Shown here: in pieces, positions 15,503-24,103 of the stretch | How positions within the stretch are numbered: position 1 is the first letter of the stretch | Layout: each line of letters begins with the position of its first letter | Source: an uncultured Bacteroidales bacterium | GTDB lineage: Bacteria; Bacteroidota; Bacteroidia; Bacteroidales; P3 | Assembly (NCBI GenBank): GCA_900315335.1 | Contig: OMYR01000008.1 | Coordinates: 1-38,545, forward strand | DNA: 38,545 nt | Direction of reading: 5' to 3' | Position numbers and translations under genes: made by a program | Notes under the pieces: model-generated | The model's database searches: none | The model's input: the letters and a program-made list of their open reading frames with translations, nothing else | What the model was told of the DNA's origin: nothing

Positions 15503-16855
15503 ATGAAAAAATTTATTAAAACAGCGTTGGTGTTGGTTATATTTGTTTTAACAAGTTCAGCCTTTGCGCAAAGAATTGCCGTTTTGAATTTCAACGCAGG
15601 AACAGGCGTTCAACAAAGCGAAGTGGATGGATTGTCAGGAATTTTCAATACATTCTTTTCTCCAAAGGGGGCAGAGATTGTTGAAAGAACCAATGTGGAT
15701 AGAATTATTCAGGAACAAAACTTTCAGAAATCAAGGATTTCAAACACCGATATGGTTAAATTGGGCGAGTTGTTGAACGTTTCGCTTATTGTTGTTGGGG
15801 ATGTAAACATTATTATGGACGAATACAATGTTGATGTTAGGGTTGTGAATACCCAAACAGGAACAATTGTTGTCAAAGACGGTGCATCGTTTTCCAAAAA
15901 CGGCTCATATCGAGAAATGATGAAGAAATTAGGTGGGCGTATATCTGATGCGTTGGAGTCTGAGATTGAAAACATCAAAAAAACTTTGGGTGAGAATAAT
16001 AGCAAAGGTTTGCCGAAAAGTATGACGACCGCCATAACCGAAGATACCGACAAAAGAGAAAGAACCAATCTTGTAGAACTTCACGGCTATTTGAAACTTT
16101 ATCCCGAAGAGTTGGGTGTTTTTCACGTTAAGCCAAGTGATCTTATTCGCTGTATAAACGCCGAACAGAAGTATGGATACGATACTTGGCGACTTCCTAC
16201 CCAAAGCGAATTGGATTTAATTGCTTCTAACGGCTACCTTTCGGGCGAAAAATATATGACAAGTTCCGACCCCGAAGGTATTTTGTTGCTTGTAACAACG
16301 GAAGAACCCAAAAAGCCTATTGCAAAACATGAAATGAGTTTGCACGCAGGATTAGGGTCTGAAAATGGGGGTACTTATTTTGGACTGAGTTTCTCTTTTA
16401 AGTATAAATACAAGCCGTTCGTACAATACGATATTAGGCTCTTGGGAGAAGTCGGAAGCGACTTTCTTATTGGGGAGGGCAGTCGCTCTCAGGGCATTTC
16501 CGTTTTGCCAATTCTTGTCGGAGTAAACTATGAAAAACGAATTAACAAACATTGGAGTTTCTTTGCAGACTTGGGCTTAGGGACTAATATTCCTTTATCA
16601 TCTTTTATTATGGATGGTGGTTCATACAGAAGAAATATAAATGGAGAGTATAAGATTGGCTTTACTGTATCTTCCGAAATAGGCTTTGCTTTTGACAACT
16701 TTATGTTCAGTTTTAAAGTCAATGTTTCTGACAATAAATACTCTTACGATTGTCAGTATTATGATGAGGGGAGAGACAATTGGGTTGACTGTTCTTATCG
16801 TGGAGACAACACCACATCAGGCTACATCTTATTCCGTTTAGGTTATCGTTTCTAA
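15503..16855 (+). CDS. Exported CsgG/TolB-like protein fused to a barrel-like C-terminus
   Basis: The 450-residue protein begins with a clear signal peptide (MKKFIKTALVLVIFVLTSSAFAQ, cleavage after about residue 22). The mature N-terminal part, RIAVLNFNAGTGVQQSEVDGL through about residue 155, resembles the CsgG/LpoB-type alpha/beta domain found in periplasmic and outer-membrane accessory proteins. It includes ERTNVDRIIQEQNFQ and LIVVGDVN segments. The middle part contains DTWRLPTQSELDLI (about residues 230-243), a motif typical of the DUF1566/Lcl group. The last 170 residues have alternating aromatic and polar strands and end in LGYRF with a terminal Phe, as outer-membrane barrels do. This suggests an outer-membrane protein with a periplasmic domain. 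Its function is not known. A strong terminator follows. Confidence 0.85.
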   Translation: MKKFIKTALVLVIFVLTSSAFAQRIAVLNFNAGTGVQQSEVDGLSGIFNTFFSPKGAEIVERTNVDRIIQEQNFQKSRISNTDMVKLGELLNVSLIVVGDVNIIMDEYNVDVRVVNTQTGTIVVKDGASFSKNGSYREMMKKLGGRISDALESEIENIKKTLGENNSKGLPKSMTTAITEDTDKRERTNLVELHGYLKLYPEELGVFHVKPSDLIRCINAEQKYGYDTWRLPTQSELDLIASNGYLSGEKYMTSSDPEGILLLVTTEEPKKPIAKHEMSLHAGLGSENGGTYFGLSFSFKYKYKPFVQYDIRLLGEVGSDFLIGEGSRSQGISVLPILVGVNYEKRINKHWSFFADLGLGTNIPLSSFIMDGGSYRRNINGEYKIGFTVSSEIGFAFDNFMFSFKVNVSDNKYSYDCQYYDEGRDNWVDCSYRGDNTTSGYILFRLGYRF

Positions 16856-16870
16856 TAAGAGAAAACAAAT

Positions 16871-16904
16871 AAAGGAGCGGCTGCATTGCATCCGCTCCTT
16901 TTTT
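16871..16904. terminator. Bidirectional terminator between convergent genes
   Basis: AAAGGAGCGG (16871-16880) pairs with CCGCTCCTTT (16892-16901), followed by T residues on the plus strand. On the minus strand the stem is followed by TTTATTTGTTTT. It can end both the upstream exported-protein gene and ftcD. Confidence 0.9.
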
Positions 16905-16924
16905 ATATTTGCAATAATCAAAAA

Positions 16925-18604
16925 TTAGATTTTTGCTAATACCATTTCGGTATATTCTTTTTCTATTTCATTAGCTTCTTTAACCAATTGCTCACCCTTT
17001 GCCAAAATGTCATTAACAAAAGCTTTGTCGTCCAAAGATGCGCAGTTGATTTTCATATTCATAAACGCTCCAACGCATGCAGCTTTTGCACATAAGATTC
17101 CAACGGCTCCGTCAGTGATAGAATTAGGATTACCCGTTTCAATCATAAGTTTGCAAATCTCAAACGTCTCGCGAGATTTCTGTAATGTGCGGTAAGGAAC
17201 CTCGATTGCGTATTTTGTAGCCTCTTGTATTGCTGCCGTTCTTACTGCCTTGTCCTCATCGGTTTTCTTTGGCAAACCAAGTGCATTCATAATCTTGTTG
17301 AAAGCATTGGTATCTTCATCTACAAGATGTATTAATTCATCTTTCAAAGCCTGACCTTTTTCGGCAGTAACAGAAAATTCTTCCCATCTTGCATCCCAAC
17401 CCGGTTTATGTGAAGATAGATTTGCGACCATTGTTCCCAAAGATGCAGCCAAAGCACCGCAATAAGCAGCGATACTACCGCCACCCGGAGCAGCCGATTC
17501 ACTTGCTGTCTCATCGGCAAAGGCTTTGCAAGTCATATCAACAAGTTTTTTGGTTGAATTGTCTTCTATCAAATATTCAATAACTTTTTCCTGCGGATTA
17601 AACGGTTTCAAATCGTCAAGTCCCATTGATTTAACGGCAATCTTGATTAACTCTTCCTCGCTAACACCAAGACTTCTTTGTTGTTTTGCCAAATAATATT
17701 TACCTGCATCGATAAGAGTTTTTTTAGGCAACAAACCTACGACCTCAACGCCCGTAACTCTTATACCTCTTTTTGCAGCCTTTTCGCAAACTTCGTCAAA
17801 GCAAACGTGCAACGGAGTAAGAGTAGCGTTTGTGATATTCATAGAAACTTGTGCAATGCCGTATTCTTCAATATACCAGCCTATGGCTTTTGTGCCTTTC
17901 AATGTTCCGGGTATCCAAACTTTGTTACCCTTTTCATCTAAAACGGCTTTGCCGTTCTCTTTCTTTTGGCGACCTTTTTCTCTTACATCAAAAGCAATTG
18001 CATTTGCACGACGAACTGATGTTGTGTTCAAATTGTAATTAACAGCCAAAAGGAAATCTCTTGCACCTACTGCCGTAGCGCCTGATTTGGCAACTTTTTC
18101 ACTCCAAACCTTTGGACCATAATCAGGACATTGGCCTTCAACAGATATTCTGTCTTTCAAAGCCTCATATTCGCCTTGACGACAAACTGCCAAATTTTTT
18201 CTTTCGGGAGTATATGCTGCACTCTCGTAACAATAAACAGGAATTTCCAATTCCGTTGCTATTCTTTGAGCCAATTTTCTTGCATATTCCACAACTTCTT
18301 CCATTGTTATGTTTGCAACAGGAATTAATGGGCAAACATCCGTTGCACCAAAACGCGGGTGGTCGCCGTGGTGGTTACGCATATCTATTAACTCTTGTGC
18401 TTTTTTTACAACAAGAAAAGCACTCTCGCACACTTGTTCAGGTTCGCCAACAAAAGTTATTACCGTACGGTTGGTGGTCTTACCCGGGTCAACGTCCAAA
18501 AGTTTAACGCCTTCAACTTTCTCTATTTCGCTGACAACTTGATTTATTATCGCTTCGTTGTTACCTTCTGAAATATTAGGTACGCATTCAATAATTTGTT
18601 TCAT
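16925..18604 (-). CDS. ftcD: Bifunctional glutamate formimidoyltransferase / formimidotetrahydrofolate cyclodeaminase
   Basis: FtcD moves the formimino group of formiminoglutamate, a histidine breakdown product, to tetrahydrofolate. It then releases ammonia to give 5,10-methenyl-tetrahydrofolate. The 559 residues show both parts. The transferase starts at IIECVPNISEGNN and includes VKLLDVDPGKTTNRTVITFVG and HPRFGATDVCPLIPV. The cyclodeaminase covers about residues 345-559 and includes the SAAPGGGSIAAYCGALAASL loop. The fused form is common in Bacteroidetes and animals. The gene is last in a minus-strand operon after panC with a 12-nt gap. No hut genes (hutH, hutU, hutI) lie in this window, so the source of formiminoglutamate must be encoded elsewhere. 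It is cytoplasmic. Confidence 0.97.
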   Translation of the reverse strand: MKQIIECVPNISEGNNEAIINQVVSEIEKVEGVKLLDVDPGKTTNRTVITFVGEPEQVCESAFLVVKKAQELIDMRNHHGDHPRFGATDVCPLIPVANITMEEVVEYARKLAQRIATELEIPVYCYESAAYTPERKNLAVCRQGEYEALKDRISVEGQCPDYGPKVWSEKVAKSGATAVGARDFLLAVNYNLNTTSVRRANAIAFDVREKGRQKKENGKAVLDEKGNKVWIPGTLKGTKAIGWYIEEYGIAQVSMNITNATLTPLHVCFDEVCEKAAKRGIRVTGVEVVGLLPKKTLIDAGKYYLAKQQRSLGVSEEELIKIAVKSMGLDDLKPFNPQEKVIEYLIEDNSTKKLVDMTCKAFADETASESAAPGGGSIAAYCGALAASLGTMVANLSSHKPGWDARWEEFSVTAEKGQALKDELIHLVDEDTNAFNKIMNALGLPKKTDEDKAVRTAAIQEATKYAIEVPYRTLQKSRETFEICKLMIETGNPNSITDGAVGILCAKAACVGAFMNMKINCASLDDKAFVNDILAKGEQLVKEANEIEKEYTEMVLAKI

Positions 18605-18616
18605 ATCTTATATGGT

Positions 18617-19459
18617 TTAAAAATATTTCTGTATATCAATTAATCTAACTCCGTCCAACCAAACAGCAATAAATCCTATTACTTTTTGATTAGGTTCTTT
18701 GACTTTGACAACCTTTAATGTGTCTGCATCTGCCAAAGTAAAGTATTCCAATTCAAATTCCTTTAATTTATCAAACTCAGTCTCAACAAAAGATTTTATT
18801 TGGCTTAAAGACAAAAAATCTTTCTGTTGATAGGATTTAGTAAGTATTTCGTGAATCTTAGGTGCTATGGCACGTGCTTGTTGAGAAAGTCTTTTGTTTC
18901 TTGAAGACGCTGCAAGGCCGTCGCTTTCTCTATAAATAGGACAAGGTATTATCTCAATAGATGAACCCATCTGGCGAACCATATCCTTTATAATCAAAAT
19001 CTGTTGATAATCTTTTTCTCCGAAATAAGCCTTGTCTGCCTTAGTCCATGTAAAAAGCCGAGAAACAATATTCGCTACGCCCGAAAAATGTCCCGGCCTT
19101 TGCTTGCCCTCCATAACTTGTTCCAATTCTCCAAATGTCCAAGTTTCGGGTGTTTGATTCTGATAAACCTCTTCGGGTGTTGGAGTAAAAACTATATCAC
19201 AACCGCACTTTTCAAGTACTGACAAATCCGCCTGCTCATCACGGGGATATTTCTCGAAATCTTCTTTATTGTTAAATTGTATCGGATTGACAAACACACT
19301 TGCAACGAAAACATCGTTTTCATTCCTTGCACGATTGAATAGTGAAATATGACCGTCGTGTAACGCTCCCATAGTAGGCACCAATCCTATACTTTTGCCC
19401 GCTGTTTTGAATGCGCTTACCGCACTTTCTAATTCGCTGACTGTTTTACAAATCTTCAT
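18617..19459 (-). CDS. panC: Pantothenate synthetase
   Basis: PanC joins pantoate and beta-alanine with ATP to make pantothenate, the precursor of coenzyme A. The 280-residue protein has the nucleotidyltransferase HIGH-like motif as HDGH (residues 34-37, in VPTMGALHDGHISL), the FVNPIQF pantoate-binding segment, RPGHFSGVANIV, FGEKDYQQ and the KMSKS-like stretch SDGLAASSRNKRLS. The length is normal. It is the middle gene of a three-gene minus-strand operon (membrane protein, panC, ftcD), with gaps of 31 and 12 nt. No panB or panD lies in the window. Confidence 0.98.
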   Translation of the reverse strand: MKICKTVSELESAVSAFKTAGKSIGLVPTMGALHDGHISLFNRARNENDVFVASVFVNPIQFNNKEDFEKYPRDEQADLSVLEKCGCDIVFTPTPEEVYQNQTPETWTFGELEQVMEGKQRPGHFSGVANIVSRLFTWTKADKAYFGEKDYQQILIIKDMVRQMGSSIEIIPCPIYRESDGLAASSRNKRLSQQARAIAPKIHEILTKSYQQKDFLSLSQIKSFVETEFDKLKEFELEYFTLADADTLKVVKVKEPNQKVIGFIAVWLDGVRLIDIQKYF

Positions 19460-19490
19460 AATTTATATATAATAAAAAACGTTCGTTATT

Positions 19491-20051
19491 CTAATCCACA
19501 TCTTCATAATCGGTATAATTTTTATCCTTTGGGTTATCGTTGAAAGGATCGCTATCAAAACGATTTGAACCTGATTGATTGGATTTATTATAATTGTCGT
19601 CTATATTTTTGTTCGTTGTTTGTCTATCGTTATCTCCGTAAATATCGTCTTTAACTTTCTTTAATTTAATCGGAATATTCATCAAAAACGAAAGAACAGT
19701 TATTACAATTGAAAACAACAAAGCATTGAAAAAGCCCTCGACCACAAAATTAGGTTTCAACAGTAATGAAGTCAAAAGGACTATTATTGCGTTAATCGCT
19801 AATGAGAATAAACCAAAAGTCATTACCATAAGCGGCAAAGAAATCAATGATAACACAGGACGAAGAAAAGCATTCAAAAGACTTATTATAAGAGCCGCCA
19901 AAATTGCCCATAAAGGATTTTCAACATGTGCCAAAGATGTTAAAGACACAAGCCAAATGGCAATCGTCATTACAACAATTTTAACCCAAAAGTCTTTACT
20001 CATCGGATTAAACTTGGAATCCATTGACATGTTCATAGTGTATCTTTTCAT
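19491..20051 (-). CDS. Four-TM membrane protein, phage holin family 4 superfamily (YvlD-like)
   Basis: This 186-residue protein has four hydrophobic segments between about residues 26 and 125: VVMTIAIWLVSLTSL, ILAALIISLLNAFL, LPLMVMTFGLFSLAINAIIVLL and ALLFSIVITVLSFLMNI. The pattern RPVLSLISLPLMVMTFGLFSLAINAI is typical of the YvlD/holin-4 superfamily, whose members are ordinary inner-membrane proteins of unknown function in most bacteria. A cytoplasmic tail of about 50 residues is rich in Asp and Asn. It is the first gene of an operon with panC and ftcD and has a full-consensus promoter at 20140-20171. There are no phage genes nearby, so the family name does not imply a prophage. The start lies 88 nt downstream of that promoter. 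Confidence 0.9.
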   Translation of the reverse strand: MKRYTMNMSMDSKFNPMSKDFWVKIVVMTIAIWLVSLTSLAHVENPLWAILAALIISLLNAFLRPVLSLISLPLMVMTFGLFSLAINAIIVLLTSLLLKPNFVVEGFFNALLFSIVITVLSFLMNIPIKLKKVKDDIYGDNDRQTTNKNIDDNYNKSNQSGSNRFDSDPFNDNPKDKNYTDYEDVD

Positions 20052-20139
20052 ATCCTTATTGTTTTAATGTTTTTTGTCTTAATTTAATCGTCCTATAGTT
20101 ACGAATAAAAACGCACCTACCTACTTTTCAAAATAATTT

Positions 20140-20171
20140 GCAAAGATATAGTATTTTTTATAACTAACAAA
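20140..20171 (-). promoter_or_regulatory. Bacteroidetes promoter of the membrane protein-panC-ftcD operon
   Basis: On the minus strand TTTG (20168-20171), a 19-nt spacer, and TATCTTTGC (20140-20148) match the consensus. It lies 89 nt upstream of the start codon at 20051. Confidence 0.8.
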
Positions 20172-20216
20172 AAAATTAATTTCTATTTACCCTTTTTTGC
20201 ACATACGAAATCCGAA

Positions 20217-20249
20217 TTTTGTTATTCAAAAAAATGTTTGTAACTTTGC
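20217..20249 (+). promoter_or_regulatory. Bacteroidetes promoter of the S46 peptidase gene
   Basis: TTTTG at 20217-20221, a 19-nt spacer, and TAACTTTGC at 20241-20249 match the consensus. The predicted leader is about 300 nt long, which is unusually long for this genome segment. Confidence 0.8.
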
Positions 20250-20305
20250 AACCTTTAATTTAGTAGATACAAAAGAAAATTTTACAAAGCGACCAAACAA
20301 AATTA

Positions 20306-20389
20306 TTAAGTGATATTGGAAAATTAATGTTTAACACTAATAAAATAATGTTTAACATTGGTAAATTAGTGTTAAACATCAGTAAAGGC
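20306..20389. repeat. 21-nt-period degenerate tandem array, subfamily 2
   Basis: Four units start at 20306, 20327, 20348 and 20369, exactly 21 nt apart. The last three share the pattern RTGTTwAACAyyrGTAAA. One frame encodes MFNTNKI, MFNIGKL, VLNISKG. The 21 nt at 20366-20386 are identical to 37697-37717. It lies in the leader of the S46 peptidase gene. Confidence 0.8.
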
Positions 20390-20557
20390 TCTAATGATAG
20401 GCAAAAACACATAGAGGGAAACAATAAAAAGAAAACATCTTTTCGCGTAACGATAGGTTAAAAAGAAAGATAGAAGACTACTGTATAAGTAATGTTTGGT
20501 GCATTGAAAACAAATAAAGCAAATAAAATAATAACTTAAAATAATAAGACAAACACG

Positions 20558-22729
20558 ATGAAAAAAAGAATTTTTAGTATGGCAGCTTTGGCAATGGCGT
20601 CATTTATGACTTTTGCCAACCCGACACCTAAGCCATTGAATCCACCTGATGAAGGAATGTGGTTACCTATGTTCTTCAAACAGTTGAATTATGCCGATAT
20701 GCAGAAACTTGGTTTGAAACTTACGGCAGAACAGTTGTATGATATAAATCATTCTTCGCTTAAAGACGCAATTGTTCAAATGGGCAACTTCTGTACAGGC
20801 GAGATTGTATCTCCTAATGGTTTGATGTTTACCAATCATCACTGCGGTTACGATGCAATAGCGTCTTCTTCGACAGTTGAACACGATTATTTGACTAATG
20901 GTTTCTGGTCAAACAGTTATGAAGAAGAAATACCTATTCCCGGATTGTATGTTTCTTTCCTTAAAGAAATGAGAGACGTTACCAAAGAAATTTTGGGCGA
21001 CAATGCAAAGGCTATGAACAAAAGTAGATTTGCACAAGACATTCAAGACAAAATCGACGCGTTAGTTAAAAAGGAAAGTCAAGAAGGTAAATACCGTGTA
21101 GAAATCAAAGACTTCTTTGAAGGCAATGAATATTATATGTTCATCTATGAGGTTTATACGGATGTCAGATTAGTAGGCGCTCCACCTTCTTCCATCGGTA
21201 AATACGGAGGAGATACCGATAACTGGATGTGGCCAAGACATACGGGCGATTTTTCTATTTTCAGAATTTATGCAAATAAGAATAACGAACCTGCCGACTA
21301 CTCAAAAGACAATGTTCCATTGAAACCGAAACATTTTTTGCCTATAAACATTCAGGGTGTTCAGGAAAAGGATTTTGCAATGATATGGGGTTATCCTGGA
21401 AGCACTGAAAGATATATGACTTCTTACGAAATAGAAAATACATTGCAATATACAAACCCTGCAATCTATAAAGCAGGCAGTGCGATGCTTCCTGTAATGA
21501 AAAAACATATGGATGCCGACAATGCAGTGCGTTTGAAATATGCTTCTGACTATGCTTCAATGATGAATATGTGGAAAAACAAACAGGGCGAGAGTCGTGG
21601 TTTGAAACGTTTGCACGTATATGACAAGAAAAAAGATATAGAAGACCGTTTGGAACAATGGATAGAAAACGGCGGTAGCAAGACAGAGCAATACAAAGAC
21701 GTTATCAAAAATTTAAGAGACGCTTCTCGTACCGTAATGTCGTCAGCACAAAACAAATCAAGTTGGTATCATAATTTAGGACTGTATCTATCTCAACGTG
21801 GTATGTTCGCATTCCGTCAAGGTCTAAGTATGGATGTGGCTGAACGCAGTAAAAAAATGACAGATGACTTTATCGAAAGATTAAAAGACATGGGAAAAGA
21901 ACATTTCAAGAGTTACGACCAAGCAACTGAGAAAGATTTGTTCCGTGCATTGCTGCAAATGGAAAATGATTTACCTGCCGATTGTCAGATAGCAGTTATC
22001 AAAGACGCTATTGCAAAAGCCGGTGGTGTGGATAAGCTAACGGACGCAATTTTCAAGAAAAGCATTTTTGCCAACGAAGAAAACTATAATAAGTTTATGA
22101 AAAATCCTAAGGCAAAAAAACTAAGAAAAGATCCGATGTATCAAATAACTTTGGCTATGTATGGAGCCTTAACAAGCAGTGATGAAAAGACTGAAAAAGC
22201 TAATGCAGATTTTGCAGACGCAAGACAAAACTTTGTTATGGCTCTTAGAGATATGGATCCGTCATTGGTTCGCTATCCGGACGCTAACTTTACTCTTCGT
22301 ATGACATACGGTTCAGTTTTGGATTACTATCCTGCCGATGCAATCCATTATGATTACACAACGACTTTGGAAGGTGTTATGGAAAAAGAAGACCCAACAA
22401 ATGATGAGTTCATAGTTCCTGCAAAATTGAAGGAACTTTACGAAAACAAAGATTATGGTCAGTATGCTAACAAAGATGGAAAACTTATAGTTAATTTCCT
22501 AACCAATAACGATATTACGGGTGGAAATTCAGGTTCTCCTGTAATCAATGCAAACGGTGAATTAATCGGATTGGCATTTGACGGAAACTGGGAAGCAATG
22601 AGTGGCGATATAGCATTTGAACCTGAATTGCAAAGAACGATATGTGTAGACGCAAGATACGTGCTATTCATCATTGACAAATTTGCTAATTGCCAAAGAT
22701 TGATTGATGAATTGAAAATCGTAAAATAA
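20558..22729 (+). CDS. dpp7: S46 family dipeptidyl-peptidase, DPP7-type
   Basis: S46 enzymes cut dipeptides from the N-terminus of peptides in the periplasm, feeding growth on protein. The 723-residue protein starts with a signal peptide (residues 1-20, ending MTFA). The chymotrypsin-like triad is visible: His95 in TNHHCG, Asp231 in HTGDFSIF and Ser658 in GGNSGSP. The helical S46 insert lies between the second and third of these. Specificity in the family depends on a residue 18 after the catalytic Ser: Gly in DPP7 (hydrophobic P1) and Arg in DPP11 (acidic P1). Here it is Gly676 in LAFDGNWE, so DPP7-type is preferred. The gene is followed 24 nt later by an FKBP isomerase gene, with one terminator after both. 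The family is certain. The specificity call is from known P. gingivalis enzymes. Confidence 0.95.
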   Translation: MKKRIFSMAALAMASFMTFANPTPKPLNPPDEGMWLPMFFKQLNYADMQKLGLKLTAEQLYDINHSSLKDAIVQMGNFCTGEIVSPNGLMFTNHHCGYDAIASSSTVEHDYLTNGFWSNSYEEEIPIPGLYVSFLKEMRDVTKEILGDNAKAMNKSRFAQDIQDKIDALVKKESQEGKYRVEIKDFFEGNEYYMFIYEVYTDVRLVGAPPSSIGKYGGDTDNWMWPRHTGDFSIFRIYANKNNEPADYSKDNVPLKPKHFLPINIQGVQEKDFAMIWGYPGSTERYMTSYEIENTLQYTNPAIYKAGSAMLPVMKKHMDADNAVRLKYASDYASMMNMWKNKQGESRGLKRLHVYDKKKDIEDRLEQWIENGGSKTEQYKDVIKNLRDASRTVMSSAQNKSSWYHNLGLYLSQRGMFAFRQGLSMDVAERSKKMTDDFIERLKDMGKEHFKSYDQATEKDLFRALLQMENDLPADCQIAVIKDAIAKAGGVDKLTDAIFKKSIFANEENYNKFMKNPKAKKLRKDPMYQITLAMYGALTSSDEKTEKANADFADARQNFVMALRDMDPSLVRYPDANFTLRMTYGSVLDYYPADAIHYDYTTTLEGVMEKEDPTNDEFIVPAKLKELYENKDYGQYANKDGKLIVNFLTNNDITGGNSGSPVINANGELIGLAFDGNWEAMSGDIAFEPELQRTICVDARYVLFIIDKFANCQRLIDELKIVK

Positions 22730-22753
22730 TTAACCCTTAAACAAATTACGATA

Positions 22754-23374
22754 ATGCAGTTAAATAACGATAAAGACAAAGTTTCTTTCATTATTGGCGA
22801 GGATATGGCTCGTAGTATTATGAACGAGCAAATGGATTTGAATATCGAGGTTATGGTTCAGGCTATGAAAGATACTCTTGAAGGCAAATCCTCCAATCCA
22901 ATGACTAACGAGGAAAAAGGCAGAGTTATGCAGGCTTTTCAACAAGAGATGCAGAAAAAACAAATGGAAAGAATGCAAAAACAAGCCGCTGAACAAAAAC
23001 AAAAAGGCAGAGAATTTTTATCAAACAACCGTAATCAGCCTAATGTTATTGAAACCGCATCCGGTCTTCAATATACCGTTTTAAGTGAAGGCAATGGTGA
23101 AAGCCCTAAGGCTACCGATACGGTTAAGGTTCATTATCATGGAACATTACTTAACGGAACAACCTTTGACTCTTCCATTCAAAGAGGAGAACCTATTAGT
23201 TTTCCGTTAAATCAAGTTATCGCAGGTTGGACAGAAGGTTTGCAAACGATGAAAGTCGGTGGCAAAACAAGGTTTTATATCCCGTCCGAGTTGGCTTACG
23301 GCGACCAAGCCGTTGGTAATATTCCTGCCGGCAGTACATTGATTTTTGAAGTGGAATTATTAGGCATTGAATAA
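22754..23374 (+). CDS. FKBP-type peptidyl-prolyl isomerase with N-terminal dimer domain
   Basis: This 206-residue protein catalyses cis-trans isomerisation at proline bonds. The C-terminal FKBP domain (about residues 100-206) starts at TASGLQYTVLSEGNG and contains VKVHYHGTLLNGTTFDSS, INQVIAGW-like (LNQVIAGWTEGLQTMKVGG) and SELAYGDQAVGNIPAGSTLIF. The N-terminal domain (about residues 8-90) is helical and resembles the FkpA/Mip dimerisation module. It has a charged coiled-coil end rich in Lys, Gln and Met. No signal peptide is visible. It may therefore be cytoplasmic, unlike classical FkpA, or it could depend on an unrecognised start. It is co-oriented with the S46 peptidase with a 24-nt gap. 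The role as a folding helper is family knowledge. Confidence 0.95.
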   Translation: MQLNNDKDKVSFIIGEDMARSIMNEQMDLNIEVMVQAMKDTLEGKSSNPMTNEEKGRVMQAFQQEMQKKQMERMQKQAAEQKQKGREFLSNNRNQPNVIETASGLQYTVLSEGNGESPKATDTVKVHYHGTLLNGTTFDSSIQRGEPISFPLNQVIAGWTEGLQTMKVGGKTRFYIPSELAYGDQAVGNIPAGSTLIFEVELLGIE

Positions 23375-23389
23375 TTCTTTGTAATTGCT

Positions 23390-23431
23390 TAGGCTGATAA
23401 GGACGAAAATTCCCTTGTCAGCCTATTTTTT
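23390..23431 (+). terminator. Intrinsic terminator after the S46-FKBP unit
   Basis: TAGGCTGATAAGG (23390-23402) pairs with CCCTTGTCAGCCTA (23412-23425), with one wobble or mismatch, followed by a T-run. It lies just upstream of the next start codon. Confidence 0.85.
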
Positions 23432-23446
23432 AATTTGTTGTTTGCA

Positions 23447-24103
23447 ATGGATTTTCCTTTTATACAAATAGAAAACATCGGAACCCTCAAAAATCTTTTT
23501 GGTTGGGATAACGCTTTGAATAGTCATCAAAACATTTCTTTACTTGGAGAAAAATTTTTAATCCACACACTTCAAAACAATGGTTTTGCTTTTGATTTCA
23601 CAATAGCAAAGCAAGACAAAGGAAAGCCTTATTTCAAAAACAATCCTTTTTTACATTTCTCTATTTCCAATACCCAAAATCATATCGCCATAGTTCTTCA
23701 TTCTTCGCAGGTAGGTATTGATATTGAATATTTGAGGCTCGGCAAAAGCGAACTTGCCCAAAAGAAATTTCATCCTTGCGAAGCCACATATTTGAACGCT
23801 CTTGAAAACAAAACTTTTGGGGAATATATTTCTCAAAACAGTGAAACCAACAGCTCAATCCCTCAAAACATAAGGACTTTGTTTGCAAAAGAACAAATAT
23901 TTGATATTGCTTTCACTCAACTTTGGACAATCAAGGAATCTTATGTTAAAATGACGGGAACGGGTATTGCAAACAATTTTTCAACAATAGATTTGACACC
24001 CCCAACCTTTGCAATCAATCAAAATTACACCCAAAACAATCATAAAATAATAAGCACTTTCGATGCAAAGTCCAATCTCTTTGTAACAATAACCATAAAG
24101 TAA
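23447..24103 (+). CDS. 4'-phosphopantetheinyl transferase
   Basis: Enzymes of this family transfer phosphopantetheine from coenzyme A to a serine of carrier proteins. The 218-residue protein has the two signature motifs of the Sfp group: VGIDIEYLR (about residues 90-98, with the Mg-binding Asp and Glu) and FTQLWTIKESYVKMTGTGI (about residues 160-178, with WxxKE). The start is taken at the ATG at 23447. A TTG at 23435 would add four codons but lies at the end of the terminator. No Shine-Dalgarno is visible. The gene could encode AcpS-like function or serve a specialised carrier protein, and no polyketide or peptide synthetase genes lie in the window. It is cytoplasmic. Confidence 0.92.
   Translation: MDFPFIQIENIGTLKNLFGWDNALNSHQNISLLGEKFLIHTLQNNGFAFDFTIAKQDKGKPYFKNNPFLHFSISNTQNHIAIVLHSSQVGIDIEYLRLGKSELAQKKFHPCEATYLNALENKTFGEYISQNSETNSSIPQNIRTLFAKEQIFDIAFTQLWTIKESYVKMTGTGIANNFSTIDLTPPTFAINQNYTQNNHKIISTFDAKSNLFVTITIK

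Larger units (their letters stand above)
20052..20557. other. Divergent control region with two promoters and a 21-nt array
   Basis: This 506-nt AT-rich region separates the panC operon from the S46 peptidase gene. It holds a minus-strand promoter (20140-20171), a plus-strand promoter (20217-20249) and a tandem array (20306-20389) inside the long peptidase leader. A 44-codon frame covers the array and continues beyond it (20327-20461). Confidence 0.75.

Noticed and set aside
19491-20051. Phage holin as evidence of a prophage
   Set aside because: The protein is of the widespread YvlD-like type, is in an operon with panC and ftcD, and no other phage genes are present.
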